Assembly: GCF_035083965.1 (NCBI RefSeq)
Contig: NC_089724.1
Span: forward strand, 23,030,474-23,094,473
Direction: 5' to 3'
Length of the DNA: 64,000 nt
Source: Branchiostoma lanceolatum
Lineage: Eukaryota; Chordata; Leptocardii; Amphioxiformes; Branchiostomatidae
The translations under genes were made by a program, and so were the position numbers. Below the pieces are notes generated by a model. That model saw only the letters and a program-made list of their open reading frames with translations, ran no database searches and was not told the DNA's origin. Every line of letters begins with the position of its first letter. The first letter of the stretch is position 1. Shown here piece after piece: positions 42,492 to 53,854 of this stretch.

Positions 42492-42497
42492 TTTATT
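42492..42497 (-). terminator. Candidate poly(A) signal, paralogue 2
   Basis: AATAAA on the minus strand about 780 nt after the stop of paralogue 2, beyond the homology arm. Confidence 0.3.
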
Positions 42498-42577
42498 TTT
42501 TGGCCATAAAGTCTGTCGGGCTGATTGCATTTATGTTCATAATACATATTTCCCCACACTTATGGCATAATCACATT

Positions 42578-42760
42578 TCTCCAAGCCTGCACAGTCAAGG
42601 CGGCTAGACAGTGGCGTCATCTTAGACTTGATCTCTACTAACTTGTGATTTCCTTACTTCTCATGACGTTCGTCAGAGCCTCATCACAGTTAGCCACCGT
42701 TACACGGACTACAATACTCCTTATCTTACGTCTTATCATCCGTCGTCTACGTGTATTGAC
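42578..42760 (-). repeat. 3' UTR homology arm of paralogue 2
   Basis: Inverted counterpart of 41142-41326. On the minus strand it starts about 515 nt after the stop of paralogue 2. It shares CACTGTCTAGCC and GTAACGG-GGC words with the other arm. Confidence 0.8.
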
Positions 42761-43276
42761 GTCCTTCCCCGAATATTCGGGCTTTATCTATAACATATCT
42801 TGTATTTGCCATAGCCTGTCTCACAACAAGGACATTCTAACAATGACAAGGTGGAGTGAAAGATGTCCAAACGTATAAGTCAGAAACCCCGTCCAAATAG
42901 CACAAGTCTATAATTCTCCCAAATACTTTTAGAATATCGAGAGAAAGGCGGAGTTCGAGGTAGAAAGGAACAGGTATCGGCCAACATCAATTTGATAAAG
43001 ATCGTGGGGGCATTTAATCTTTGATTACTGCCCAAAGTGCCATAAAGCTAAATTCAACAATTAGCGAAACGGGTACGAGAAATTTGATCATCTTCTCGGC
43101 CACCAAATGGCAATTTCATGAAGAGCAGAATATCCGTTAATCGTAACATTGAAACAGTAACGCCATGTCACTTGTGTCACGGCGAAACAGGCTATGGCGA
43201 TATGACAAAATATGCTGGAAGCTTAAAACATGATTTTTGATATGTTAGCTCCAGCTGTAGTTGAGCACGAGCCGAC

Positions 43277-46200
43277 CTAGGTCTCGTTGGCCAAGGCGGG
43301 ACATTTGCAGATGTACACCTTGTTCTTCCTCCTTTGGCACGGCACGACGCAAAACTGCTCGCCCCACGCCTGGCTGCCGCTCCTCTTCACGCAGGTGTTC
43401 TCCTCGAACATCTACATTTGTAAGAGACAAAAAACATTAAGAAAACCACAGGACCACAAAATCAAATGTATCTGTTGTGTTGGGATTTCCAAACATTAGG
43501 AACTGTGGTGATTTGCTGAGACACCGACATGTCGCTGCTAGAACGACTATGGATGTGCCACGAATCTTGCCTCGTGAGCGACAATCTTGAGTCATGATCT
43601 ATGGGCAATGCTTTTATTAATATTGTCGCTTATACAGGACGGCAACTGATGAATGTAGGGTATTTCAGAATAGAGTTTCTGTGGTTTTCATAAACAAATC
43701 ATCCATTGTACACATCTAAAAGCAACAGAAGTGTATATTCAAAGTAATACTATCTACAACAGCGAAATTAGAGTTTCGCTAGGCGACGCATATACTCTAT
43801 CAATGTGACTAATGTTGCTCTAATAGATAATGGCTGTACCTTCGTAGATTTGGTAACCGTTTGAAATTCCAAAATTTGATTATAATGTCCTGTTCATTAC
43901 TTAGTAACACATAGTTCATTGCCATACTCAACAGCGCTAGCCCTTTGTGCTGTATGGTCATTGACTAGTGGGGCAGCCTTGGCTGATTGTCCTTCGAACC
44001 AATGAAATGAAATAAGACAAATTTAGACAAAGTAATACTCGAGTGTCTAATATTTTTGAACGAACTTACCAGCAGTTCGCGAAACCCCTCAAATCTGAAA
44101 GAATAGGAAACCAGTGGTTAAAGTCGCTGTAATGTTTGTTTGATATTCATCGTTTTATTATACATGTACACTTATACAGGGCATCAGATTGTCTAAAATG
44201 ATAGGGTCACCATCAAACGACAAATAGAACATAGCGACGTACTGTTGCAAGACGCTAAGGGTAGCCTGCTGGACGTCAGTGTCAGTCAGGTCATTCACCA
44301 TCGTTGCGTTTGCACCTTCCTTTCCACAGCTCTTACTCGCTGTGCTGAAGTCTAGGTCGACTATGTCCTTATAGCCTCCGGGTTGTATTGTCTTGAAACA
44401 GGTGTCTCCAAACAGTTTGTAGGGAGAGGGACACCAGTACTCTGCAAAGGGAGAGACAACAAAACCCGCTTTAGGAGTCGGTTTGACGGGGAAACCTACA
44501 TTTCATTTCTACTATCGTGACAGATCATTTCCATTTCTGCAGAAAGTAACGTTACACGGATTGTATGAACTGGACACAATTTCAGTGATTGCTAAAATCA
44601 TGACCTAACAAGAATAGAGCAATTATGGTATGAATGCCGGTCTACTAGTGTCTGGTTCTTTGTGATTGTCAACTGACGCTTCTGTTACAAATACGTCTCG
44701 CATTCGCTTGGAGTTATCACTAGGATATGAGTATAGAAGTATTTTAATGATGTTATTACGGATTTCCGATGTTCTGTTGTCATTCTGGTTCGACACGTTA
44801 CTATATAGCATACTTTCTCGTCAGGTGAACTCGGCTGACTGGATGACATATATTCCCCTGCTGCAATGATGTCTACATTTTCTCTACAACAGATATCAAT
44901 AGAAACTCACTGTCAGAGGTGTCCGGCTGGAAAGGTTTCGCCTTTAGGTTCGTGTGTTCTAGGACGTAGGGTTTCCTACAGTCCTGTGGGTTAGAATTTC
45001 TCAGTTACCTTAGTACAATATTAATACTGCATGCTCTAATGTCAAACCGTATCCACGGCAGTGCTTATCACACAAGACAACTGGAAATTGTTTGAAACGT
45101 TCGACAAAACCTAACCGAAGGTAACTAACAAGGATGGTGTATTATCTAAAATGATGCCGCGACACATGGTGAAATGGGATTTTCCGCCACAAGTATGGGA
45201 AAGGATGTGGGGATCTATCATTATAAACTCATTTCTATTACCCTTTCTTTGGAACATATTAACACAAAGTAGACACACACATGGGGGTTCGGTCGATGAT
45301 AATGAAATGTGATGTGGTCAACATTAAGAGAGCCAAATCTGTGGCTGACTACAGTTTAGTGAACACATAAATATTAGGCACCCAGCGGTGTCATCCACAT
45401 CCATTGTCCTAATACCGATCACGCAATAGTATGTATTCGACACAAATTTAATTTCATGTATGTTTGTAGACCAAAAAACATCGGTATCAAATTGATACCG
45501 AATTGATATGACCTACATCTATTCCAACTACTCCGTCCACATCTTACAGTTAATTGCTCGGTTCGAAGTCCTTTTACACATTCAGGACATTCACACGACT
45601 TTGCCACTGTCTGCCTCCGACCTGAGGTTGGCAGTGAGCTGGCATATCTATTTTGCAATACTTTTTCACAGCTACTTCACCACGGCCCTACATAGTTGGC
45701 CCCTACTAACTCACAACCAAGCTCCCGAATGCTATCAACACTCCCAACAACTCCCGACCGCCCCGACCTCAAGCCGATGATTGCCGATTGCCGTGAGACT
45801 AATTCCATACCGTTGGTCAACTCTCCCAAGACACAGTCAGCGGTTTAAAAACAAAAGTACCTGTAGTTTAAACAATATCGTCCTCAACGTCCCTGCTGTC
45901 AACAAAATATCAAATTGGTGTTGACATCAGATCTCAAATAGCTACTATGGTCTTCATCATTTGTGTCTGTGGTGTGAAGGTGTGTGTCGTAAAATGGTGT
46001 TCAGAATACTGTATGCAGAAGTATTCGCGGTGGTTTCATGTTCGCGTTTTTCGCGGTGAACTTTCGGCGCGAACTTAAAATCACCGCGAAACTTTTTGCC
46101 CACCTATGACTACCGCTACTGCTATTTCAAACGCGAAGATAAAACCACCGCGAACACTCCATTTTTCCCTACCGCGAATTGACACCACGCGAACTTAAAT

Positions 46201-47198
46201 GCATTTACAGTAGTGGCTGGGTCAATATTCGTTCAGCACTCTCAGCACTGAAAATGTAAATGATTGAAATGACGCTAAACGGAAAACGTACCTTGCCGTT
46301 GCGGCATGCATTCGTAAAAACCTCAAGCCCAGAAGAAAAATGTATGCCTACAACTTACACACAGTTGCCAAAAATCTGTATACGGGATATTAAAGGGCCT
46401 TATATATATTTGTTGCAGCATCCGACATAAAGGGTACTTTGGTCGGCATCGTCTTGTCCACTATAGTAGTACGGGCGGTGCAGCACAAGACCCTCCCGCT
46501 TATGTGGATACAAGACAGTCAAAGGTGAGGGGATGTGAGACCTTATTACAGGATACCCGTGGACATGGGCAAACGTACAGCGGTGTGATTGTAATCGCCG
46601 GTGGAACGGCCCTGCTGCGATAGTCAGAGGCGTGCTACAGATGCAGCTACGTCGGAAGGGCGTCACGGCGCCGAGCGGGGCCACGCAAAAGGAGCGACGG
46701 CTTGGACGAGTGACGTTCAAAGAACAGAAAAAGCGCTTCGGAACTTTGTAGGAATCGTCACCGGGTCCAAATTCACGAAAGAGCAAAAAGCTCCAGCTCA
46801 TACTGAAGAAACTGATTGTATGTGCACGACTTACTGATTTATAAATTTCACCACACTTTTTCCACACCACAAATTTCACAAAATCACCGGGGAAATTCAT
46901 TCGACAATAAAACCGTCCAAGAGAGGAAATAATGAAAAGAACAGTCAAGTCACCCCACATCTTACTTTACAGACTAAACTTTACTTTACTTTACTTTACT
47001 CACATCCTTCCGCTTAAGTCTGGTTGCATCGCGGGAAGGTGGAGTAGACGACCTGCTACCTCCACTATAGAACAAAATTCAAGATTTATGTACAAAGAGA
47101 CACGAAAAATACATCACCAGTGGTTTAGATGTTCCAGTTGAACTCAGAGCCAACAGCAGAACATTTATAGCCACAGTCCACGTCCCTCTCGGCGCCAT
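43277..47198 (-). CDS. Secreted cysteine-rich (C-type-lectin-like) protein, paralogue 2, 5 exons
   Basis: Exons in order: 47198-47118 (signal peptide MAPRGTWTVAINVLLLALSS), 44983-44911, 44441-44243, 44094-44070, 43411-43277. The product is 170 aa with phases 0, 1, 2, 0. The mature part reads CRKPYVL, CPSPYKLFGDTC, A-x3-SC-GKEGANAT, a short exon ending FRELL, then NTCV, AWGEQFC, PC and YICKC. It aligns with paralogues 1 and 3 at every cysteine, with an extra Cys near the end. Potential N-glycosylation: ANAT and NTC. Exon 1 is the least certain exon: its donor (CTG then GTGATG) is weak and another open frame overlaps it, but the signal peptide, length and phase match the family. Tail-to-tail with paralogue 1 and head-to-head with paralogue 3. 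Confidence 0.75.
46007..46212. mobile_element. MITE with TACTGTA ends, copy A
   Basis: About 206 bp, starting TACTGTA and ending TTTACAGTA, so a TA target duplication of Tc1/mariner type is likely. The interior is rich in CGCGAA/TTCGCG words. It shares GCATTTACAGTA ends with the copy at 58830-59046. It lies in intron 1 of paralogue 2. Confidence 0.65.
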
Positions 47199-50100
47199 CT
47201 GAAGTCAGTGATGAAGGTTGTCTGACTGTGCTCGTGTTCTGGTTGGGTTTGACTTCCTCCTTGTCCAAGAGACCCGGTGATTCTGACTGAGTTAGGGACT
47301 GACGTGGCAATTCTCTCTGTTTCATATCTTTGGATTCAACCATTTTCCCTCTGATAAGGGACCTGCAAAGATTTAATTCACTCCCTTTTCAGCAGTCATT
47401 GCTCTTATGAGAAAACGTTTCCTTTGTAATGATGTGATACTTTGCCAGGGAAGGATACACAAAATACTCCAAACTTCCCCAGGGGTCTAGAGTTCCACCT
47501 TAACCTCCCTGCTAGTTGGTACTGTCTTGGCAGCGCATATGAGAAGAAAGGTAATTTAGGGCATATCATCCCGATCTAAAGTTGAATAATAACGACAAAC
47601 ACACCTGCGTAGGTTAATGTATACCATTTGTCATGCCTGTCATCACTGGTCCTCTGTCTTGAACAAAACGAGGAATTGCTCCATAGAAAATGTAGCACGT
47701 AGAAACAGTTACAGACAGGGCTTTTTTGAAAGACATCGTATCACCTTTAGAAGCAGAAGGTATTCTAGTTGATGCGTCTTTACTACGTGAGCTGAAGAAT
47801 GAGCGAACTTCGGAGATTACCCTACAGATTATATCGAGGTGTTGTGACCCAAAAACCATGCTGTTTACAGCCACGTCAAGGTCAGCCACCCCAATCCATC
47901 ACTCTGTGTCCAAAACAGCGATTCTTTCTATTAATAGGGATGTCCACAAGCAATCTGAAGATCTTGCTCTGTGGACATAGACATCACGCAAAACCCAGGG
48001 AATTACGATGGTTGTCTCGTATTGATGGTGAGGCAATAACCCCTGTGTGTTTATATCTCAACAAAAGTATCCCTGTGTGTACGGATGTTGGAAGAAGCGC
48101 ATACTTCTGCCATTGTATGTGTAAAACAAATATCATGCCCCAACTCATTTTTTTCCAAAGCTCAAACGTCAGTTCTGTAGCCGTCACATTTAGGAATTTA
48201 AAAGTCTTCTGTACTAATCGGAAGATCGTACTTGTAATCGTGCATAACAACGAGCATCTCAGCAATACTCCAACCATGCAGCCGCAATCCACCATGAGCC
48301 CGGATCCGTCACACCCAGGACCCACACGTAGTCTCAAAATCTTCAAAACTAAATTGATTTGATGATATCTGTAATGATAAAAAGATTTATTCTATGTATA
48401 ACATGTGATTTAGCAGTCAAAATTCTCCGATAGATATTCACAGACAGATACTATGTTGTACAGTGTCATACTATGATTTAGTTCGACCCCGCGCGTACGG
48501 TCACACACGACACATTTTTGCTGGAACTCGGCAAAGGATATCTCTTTCATCATGATCAATATTCATTGCGATTCGAGATTCTGTATGATTCTGTCGTGTG
48601 TGACCGGACGCGTGGGGTCGAGCTAAATCGAACAGAACATAGCATCTGCCTGGGAATATCTATCGGAGAATACAGTGATACTGCTACGGGTATTTTCTTG
48701 CAATGTCACGCAGCTCTGCTATATCTCGTGCGCACTACCCAATGTCGTCCATTGTATTATAAAAAACACGTTTTCATGAGAAATGGAGAATAACGTAAAT
48801 ATGTTCCCTAGTCATGTCTGTCTCGAAATAACGTTGTATCAGACTAAGTCAAGTTGACGGCCTAAGAAAATATTTTCCACGTCATGTATCCAGGGATAGA
48901 AGAGAATAAACATCTAAGACTCGTAGCAGCAAGTGCCTGTGGATATAACGCATGGCGTAATTTATACGTAATTCAATGCTGCGTATTGTGTTCCCCTTTC
49001 TGAATTGCACTAACGCTGATTTTTTTTACCGTGGTTGATCTTCAGACTACTTGGGCCACTTATTGGGGAAATTTAACGAGCTCATGTCTTCAAAGTGGAG
49101 CACACGAGAAGGCGAAAGTCTCAAGTCAACGACAATAGGTCACCCTAGTACAATTCTTCAACGTAGACCTCAGTATGAAATACAGTATAAATATGTGCTC
49201 GCACGGCGTTAAACAGGCAGATAAAAAGTTACAGGGCAGGCATTGTTCTTTGTAGAAGAGGTGTCATTTCTTCCCATGGGTTAAACGTTTAGCTCTGTGC
49301 ACATTTTAAGGAAAATGGCGTTTGAGCAAATCGGACGACATTACATCAGGCTTATTGTCAGCGCACATTGCATGACGAAAGTTAAATTTAGTATCTGTAA
49401 TTCAATAAACTTGATCGGTTGCGTCTTATGATCGGTCTTGGAACTATATTTTAGTTATAGCTCAATAGTCAACAGGTCTTCTTAAAAGAATAATCTTTTA
49501 ACTGAGAAATGACTCTGAGAGATTCTTTTCATGTTGGCAACGACTCGACAAGACCCGTGCCCCTGTCCCGGGTGCTGAATGGCACACCCCAGCGCCAACT
49601 GGTGGCCATGTCCTTGGTGCTGAATGAAACATCAATCAGACTGGTTTCCCTGAAGCGTAATGACACACAGACAAGCCTTCTGTCTTGACTCTGGTATTGA
49701 ATAGCACATCAGCAAGACCAGTTTCCCTGCCCCTGGTTGACACACCAACAAGACCAACGTAACCGTCCTTAGTGCTGAATGAAACACCGACAGGACCGGA
49801 CTCATTGTCCTTAGTGAATGATATGCTGACAAAATGGGTACCGGATCGTAATATATATATTACATCGATGTACGTATCATCTTTCCTGGTGATACAGGTG
49901 GTTGATAACAAAGAAATTTCCTTATATCATCATGATATCAATTTCTTCGAGGTTATCTTTTAGATGAAATGTCAAGTTATGGAAACTATCACTTCGTCTT
50001 GTATTGCTAATTTCAAGTCACACATCAACAGTTCCAAATGTTGCGTGCAGATTTGTCTTACAATCACAACAGGTAATTGATTCAACTAACGTTTTGTATA

Positions 50101-50537
50101 CAAGATGATGAATTACAGGTTGTCATCAAGTTTGTTTAGGTGTATCTATGTTGCATCAGATTTCGATCAAGCTCACACGCTCCCGAGGGTGTGGTGGGGG
50201 TGTTTCCTCACCATTCCTAAACAATTAGACTGAAGGGGAATGGGCACATGTACAAAGGTTTCAAATTTGTGTAAAACGTCTTTACTTTTTGTTATCTTTA
50301 TTTGATGCTGTTTACCAGGTAAGCAGGAAGCTTATCAGACAAGATTTTCAATGTCTCAGGAAACAGGGGTGTTTGCAAGGGACGGATTTCTATTCAAGAT
50401 CCCCTTGTCAGAATTGATATGGTGTAGTCCAAAGGTTAGCAGATGGGAATACAGGACCAGTTTGCTACATATTGAGCCTCCAAAGGGATTTCAGGAAAGA
50501 AGGTGTAGTGATAGGTTAGAACACACCCGCGGTCCTA
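47199..50537. other. Head-to-head intergenic region between paralogues 2 and 3
   Basis: It should contain both promoters and the 5' UTR of paralogue 2. An open frame at 47125-47343 (minus) overlaps the signal exon of paralogue 2 in a different frame. Frames at 47614-48362 on both strands overlap each other and have no recognisable domain. A minisatellite lies at 49545-49843. No further gene is supported. Confidence 0.45.
49545..49843 (+). repeat. Minisatellite of units of about 45 bp, array 1
   Basis: Six or seven diverged units built around GGTGCTGAATGACACACC and AAGACCAGTTTCCCTGTCC. The same unit recurs at 51157-51265 within intron 1 of paralogue 3. Confidence 0.75.
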
Positions 50538-52515
50538 ATGGCACTGGGAAGGAGCTGGATGCTTGCTTTGGGGATTTTGTGGGTCGTTGGCGGACGGGAC
50601 GTCTCTGGAGCCGCGGTAATTTGTTGCCGTTCTTTCGCTTTCTTTACGGAGATTATCAAGTTTGTTAAATGTAATGCTCGTAACCTGTTTGCACTACTTG
50701 TAGACACGTTTGTTTATTAGATATTCAGTTAAACGATGGAGATTTATTCTTGAAAGACAGGGATTATTCATCGGTACTCAAAACTGTAGGAGTTAGAACA
50801 CACGGCGACACCTAGACCTAGTTGTAACGAGGCCTACTGTTGTAATGTTCGTCAAAAGGATTCAGTGATGTTTAGTGTCTTGTGGATTTGTCGACTTTAT
50901 CTACATATCTCCTCACGGTAAATGCGTGAATTTTTTTGGATAAAATCATTGAAGGGGAGGTTGGTAAGAAATGTCTCTCATGTGATATTTTGAGGAGCTG
51001 TTGTTCTTTCTCGCTCAACTATGGTACTAGGAACCGGCTAATGACGATATAAAGACATTCCACCGGCTCCACCCCAATCCGGAACAAAACTAATCAATAC
51101 ATTGTTTAAGCAACATGCAATCCAATATATATCATGATCAACACTGAAAATGATACGACAAGACCTTTTCTCTGTCCCTGGTGCTGAATGACACACCTTC
51201 ATCTCCAGCAAAACCGGTGTCCCTGTCCTCGGTGCTGAATGGAATATCAACAAAACCAGTGTCATGTTTGTTCATATTATACATCATTACATCTAGACTA
51301 CTGACAAACAATGAATTTTAAAACTCCCCTCTGTGCAGATCAAGTCGTGCATCCCCCCATACGTTCTCGCCGACAGACACACCCTGGAGCCTTACAACCC
51401 CGACGTCTCGGCCGGTGAGTTAACCGTTTCTCTCTGCTCCATTTATCATGAGATAGATACATTTTCACCAGCAGCAATTTTTTATCTACTCTCTCCTCCC
51501 TGGTCCACCCATTGCGTCATCTCATAATTTGGTCACTTTTTTTTACAGATTACGTTTGCCCCGCGAACTATCGTCAGTTTGGAGACGACTGTTTCCAGCC
51601 AGTAGAATACGGGCAGCACTACGGACCAATCGTCCACGTCCCTTTTATTGCTGCCCAGCAGACGTGCCGGGAGCGAGAGGCAAACGTGACGTCACTCCTG
51701 GACCTGCAGGACCCGGATGTTCTGCAGGCAGTCGTGAAAATCAGATCAGAGTACATCAACCGTCTTCTTTTGAGCATATTCGAAGATTGTCTATCGCATC
51801 ATCTGAAACGTTTTGAAATTTAAAAAAAAATCGTATAATCAGATAAAAGCTTTAATGGTATTCATCCTCTGTTCTTTTTCAGGTATAACGCACTGAGAGA
51901 CTTACTGGTACGTCCGTAGAAAAAGTGTTACGTACTTTTGCCCGCGTTACACAATGCAGTCAATATACAATATGCTGTTGGCATTTTTCTCCATATCTGA
52001 GGCATTGAAGTTGTACTTCACACTCGCTCAAAGTTTCGATGGGAACAGTACTAGTCTAAAATGCATTCGAAGAAACTACGTGACAGATAAATAAAGTCAG
52101 ACGCACCAAATCACAGTAATCATTTTCGTTACTTTCCTTCAAAATGTATAAAAGTGATACCAGTTTATCTTTCGTTAATGTTAATCTATATAGCTTCAAT
52201 GTCTGTTATTTCCCAGTGGCTCATATATTCTTTAGAAACAAGTTTATAATTAGTACTGTGTAGTGAATTTATATATCAACAAGCGTTAATCTATCAGAAA
52301 GCTTCAAAAGTTGAAATTGACTCTTACCCATCATCTATGAATGTCTCACATAACGTCCTGTCCTTTATCATGTCCACTAGATGTTTGAACTGAACAGCTG
52401 TGTGGAGTTGAGCTCGAGCGCGGTGTGGGGAGAGCAGCTGTGCGTGAAGCCGTGCAGCGAGCTCATGAACAAGATGGTCATCTGCCGTCGTCCCGCCGAA
52501 CCTGTCCAGAAATAG
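50538..52515 (+). CDS. Secreted cysteine-rich (C-type-lectin-like) protein, paralogue 3, 5 exons
   Basis: Exons: 50538-50615 (signal peptide MALGRSWMLALGILWVVGG), 51339-51414, 51549-51750, 51883-51907, 52381-52515. The product is 171 aa. All acceptors have pyrimidine tracts and phases are 0, 1, 2, 0. The mature protein has C-IPPYVL, CPANYRQFGDDC, A-x3-TC, EANVTSLLDLQDPDV, LRDLL, NSCV, VWGEQLC, PC and KMVICRR. It has eight cysteines, an even number that could pair fully. It is the cleanest member and was used to find exon 1 of the others. No transmembrane segment follows the signal peptide, so it is secreted. It lacks canonical sugar-binding motifs. The C-type-lectin-like label rests on cysteine order and the WGEQ/ICx ending only; a distinct disulfide-rich fold is possible. 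Confidence 0.85.
51157..51265 (+). repeat. Minisatellite of units of about 45 bp, array 2
   Basis: Two to three units of the same GGTGCTGAATG repeat as 49545-49843, located in intron 1 of paralogue 3. Confidence 0.75.
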
Positions 52516-53083
52516 GGCTGGTCCAGTTGAAGATTTAGGGTTGGGTGGTCAGGACGGTTTGTTTTACCCCCCAAAAAGTGAGGAGCTGGAGATGGTTAGC
52601 AAAATGAAACAAACAAACAAACGTTCCTGACCGACCCATCCTGAGATTCTAGGATAGGGCGTCGGCGTTTCAAGGTGGACTGTACTCAGTATAATTTAGC
52701 TATATTGCTATTATTTAGGAAACAGTGTGGGAATATTGTGCAGAACTTATACAGCATGCTGTAGTTGATAACGCTACGTCAATGCCGTTTCTCTCTTGCT
52801 TGTTTCATCATCGGTACTACCGTAGTACATGCATATACATAGAAATGAGTCAACAATTCGGTAAACTGCAATGTGGATAGTATCACATGCGAGGCAAAAA
52901 TCTACCGGGTTTCGACAAATGTAGTTTGCGTAACAGTATACTTGTAATAATGGGTGGTCTAAATCAAAGAAAATGCTATAATCAATGAGCTCTATCCGCC
53001 TTGACTACACTTGCTTGCTTGCTTTGAGAAATCGATAGAAATACGATATTCTAGAACTGAGTGCAACCGTCGCCGATCCGAAC

Positions 53084-53089
53084 AATAAA
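53084..53089 (+). terminator. Candidate poly(A) signal, paralogue 3
   Basis: AATAAA 569 nt after the stop codon, the first clear hexamer downstream. Confidence 0.35.
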
Positions 53090-53401
53090 GATTACTCGTT
53101 CAAAGATTCATCAACGCACTTTGTTCTGATTATGTGCAATCAATTTTAGGAGGTTGAATGCATGTTAACATCAACTATGATGTTTAGCAGACTCATTAAT
53201 GAAATGAAAACATGTGGTAAAGGTAATGTACGGTAGTCCCATTGCCTTTGTTAGTCCGTTTTGTAGATATAGGGGCAATGCCGGGAAATATACATTTTGG
53301 AAAGTTGCATAGCAAAAAAGCTACAGTATTGAGTTACTTAGGATCATTTAGGTTCTTTTCAATAGGAACTCTTTGGATCTTTACATCTACGTTACTATAA
53401 T

Positions 53402-53432
53402 CAAGGAGGTTATATGATTATATACCTCCTTG
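53402..53432. repeat. Imperfect palindrome with CAAGGAGGT arms
   Basis: CAAGGAGGTTATAT and TATATACCTCCTTG pair around a short loop. Related to the perfect palindrome at 28017-28044. Confidence 0.65.
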
Positions 53433-53720
53433 CTACAATCAAAGACATAAATTTAACGTTACATAGGATTGGTTCAAGGCAAAATCTATGCGGGAACAAA
53501 ATAAGGCGAGAGCTTTCAACCAGCCTACATGCACCATTATTTTGTCTTGGGAATTCTAGGAACTATAAAAACCTTATTAATTGTTTGAAGCACGGTTTGA
53601 GATCGAGGTTTTTGCTTGAAAAAGGCCACAACATTCACACATCATCTGCTTGAAGATCTATAGCCAATAAGCTCTCGCGAGATCCCGCGAGAATACGTCG
53701 TCCAGCGAGACCTAGAAATC

Positions 53721-53733
53721 AAAATGGCGGCGG
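53721..53733 (+). promoter_or_regulatory. YY1-like motif near the ARM gene 5' end
   Basis: AAAATGGCGGCGG fits the AANATGGCGGC consensus of YY1, often found just after the start site of TATA-less promoters. It also opens a short upstream frame (MAAGKLKSVCC...) that stops at 53835, before the main ATG at 53855. Confidence 0.5.
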
Positions 53734-53854
53734 GAAAGTTGAAGTCAGTCTGCTGCTCTCAAGAAAAACAGTCCACGATATCAGACCAAACATCACCATA
53801 CCAGCTACTTTACAGTGATGAAATGGTGCACTGAAGCCTACAGTTTGCTGTAAC

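Larger units (their letters stand above)
40971..43276. other. Convergent 3' UTRs of paralogues 1 and 2
   Basis: No coding exon. The region carries two inverted arms of similar sequence (41142-41326 and 42578-42760), each in sense orientation to its own gene. It also has candidate poly(A) signals at 41363-41368 (plus) and 42497-42492 (minus) and a CA microsatellite at 42136-42238. The frames at 41404-42065 on the minus strand have no support. Confidence 0.6.
52516..53720. other. Paralogue 3 3' UTR and spacer before the ARM gene
   Basis: No exon seen. AATAAA at 53084-53089 is a plausible poly(A) signal, 569 nt after the stop. A palindrome of the CAAGGAGGT family is at 53402-53432. Confidence 0.5.

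Noticed and set aside
46400-46960. 186-codon minus-strand frame and overlapping plus-strand frame 46601-46837
   Set aside because: Both strands are open over a GC-rich stretch, neither has a recognisable domain, and the region is intron 1 of paralogue 2.
47614-48362. Minus frames with a faint membrane-protein look (MSFKKALSVTVSTCYIFYG) and a 187-codon plus frame over the same DNA
   Set aside because: Overlapping frames on both strands, no full set of helices, no joining splice sites; receptor identity could not be supported.
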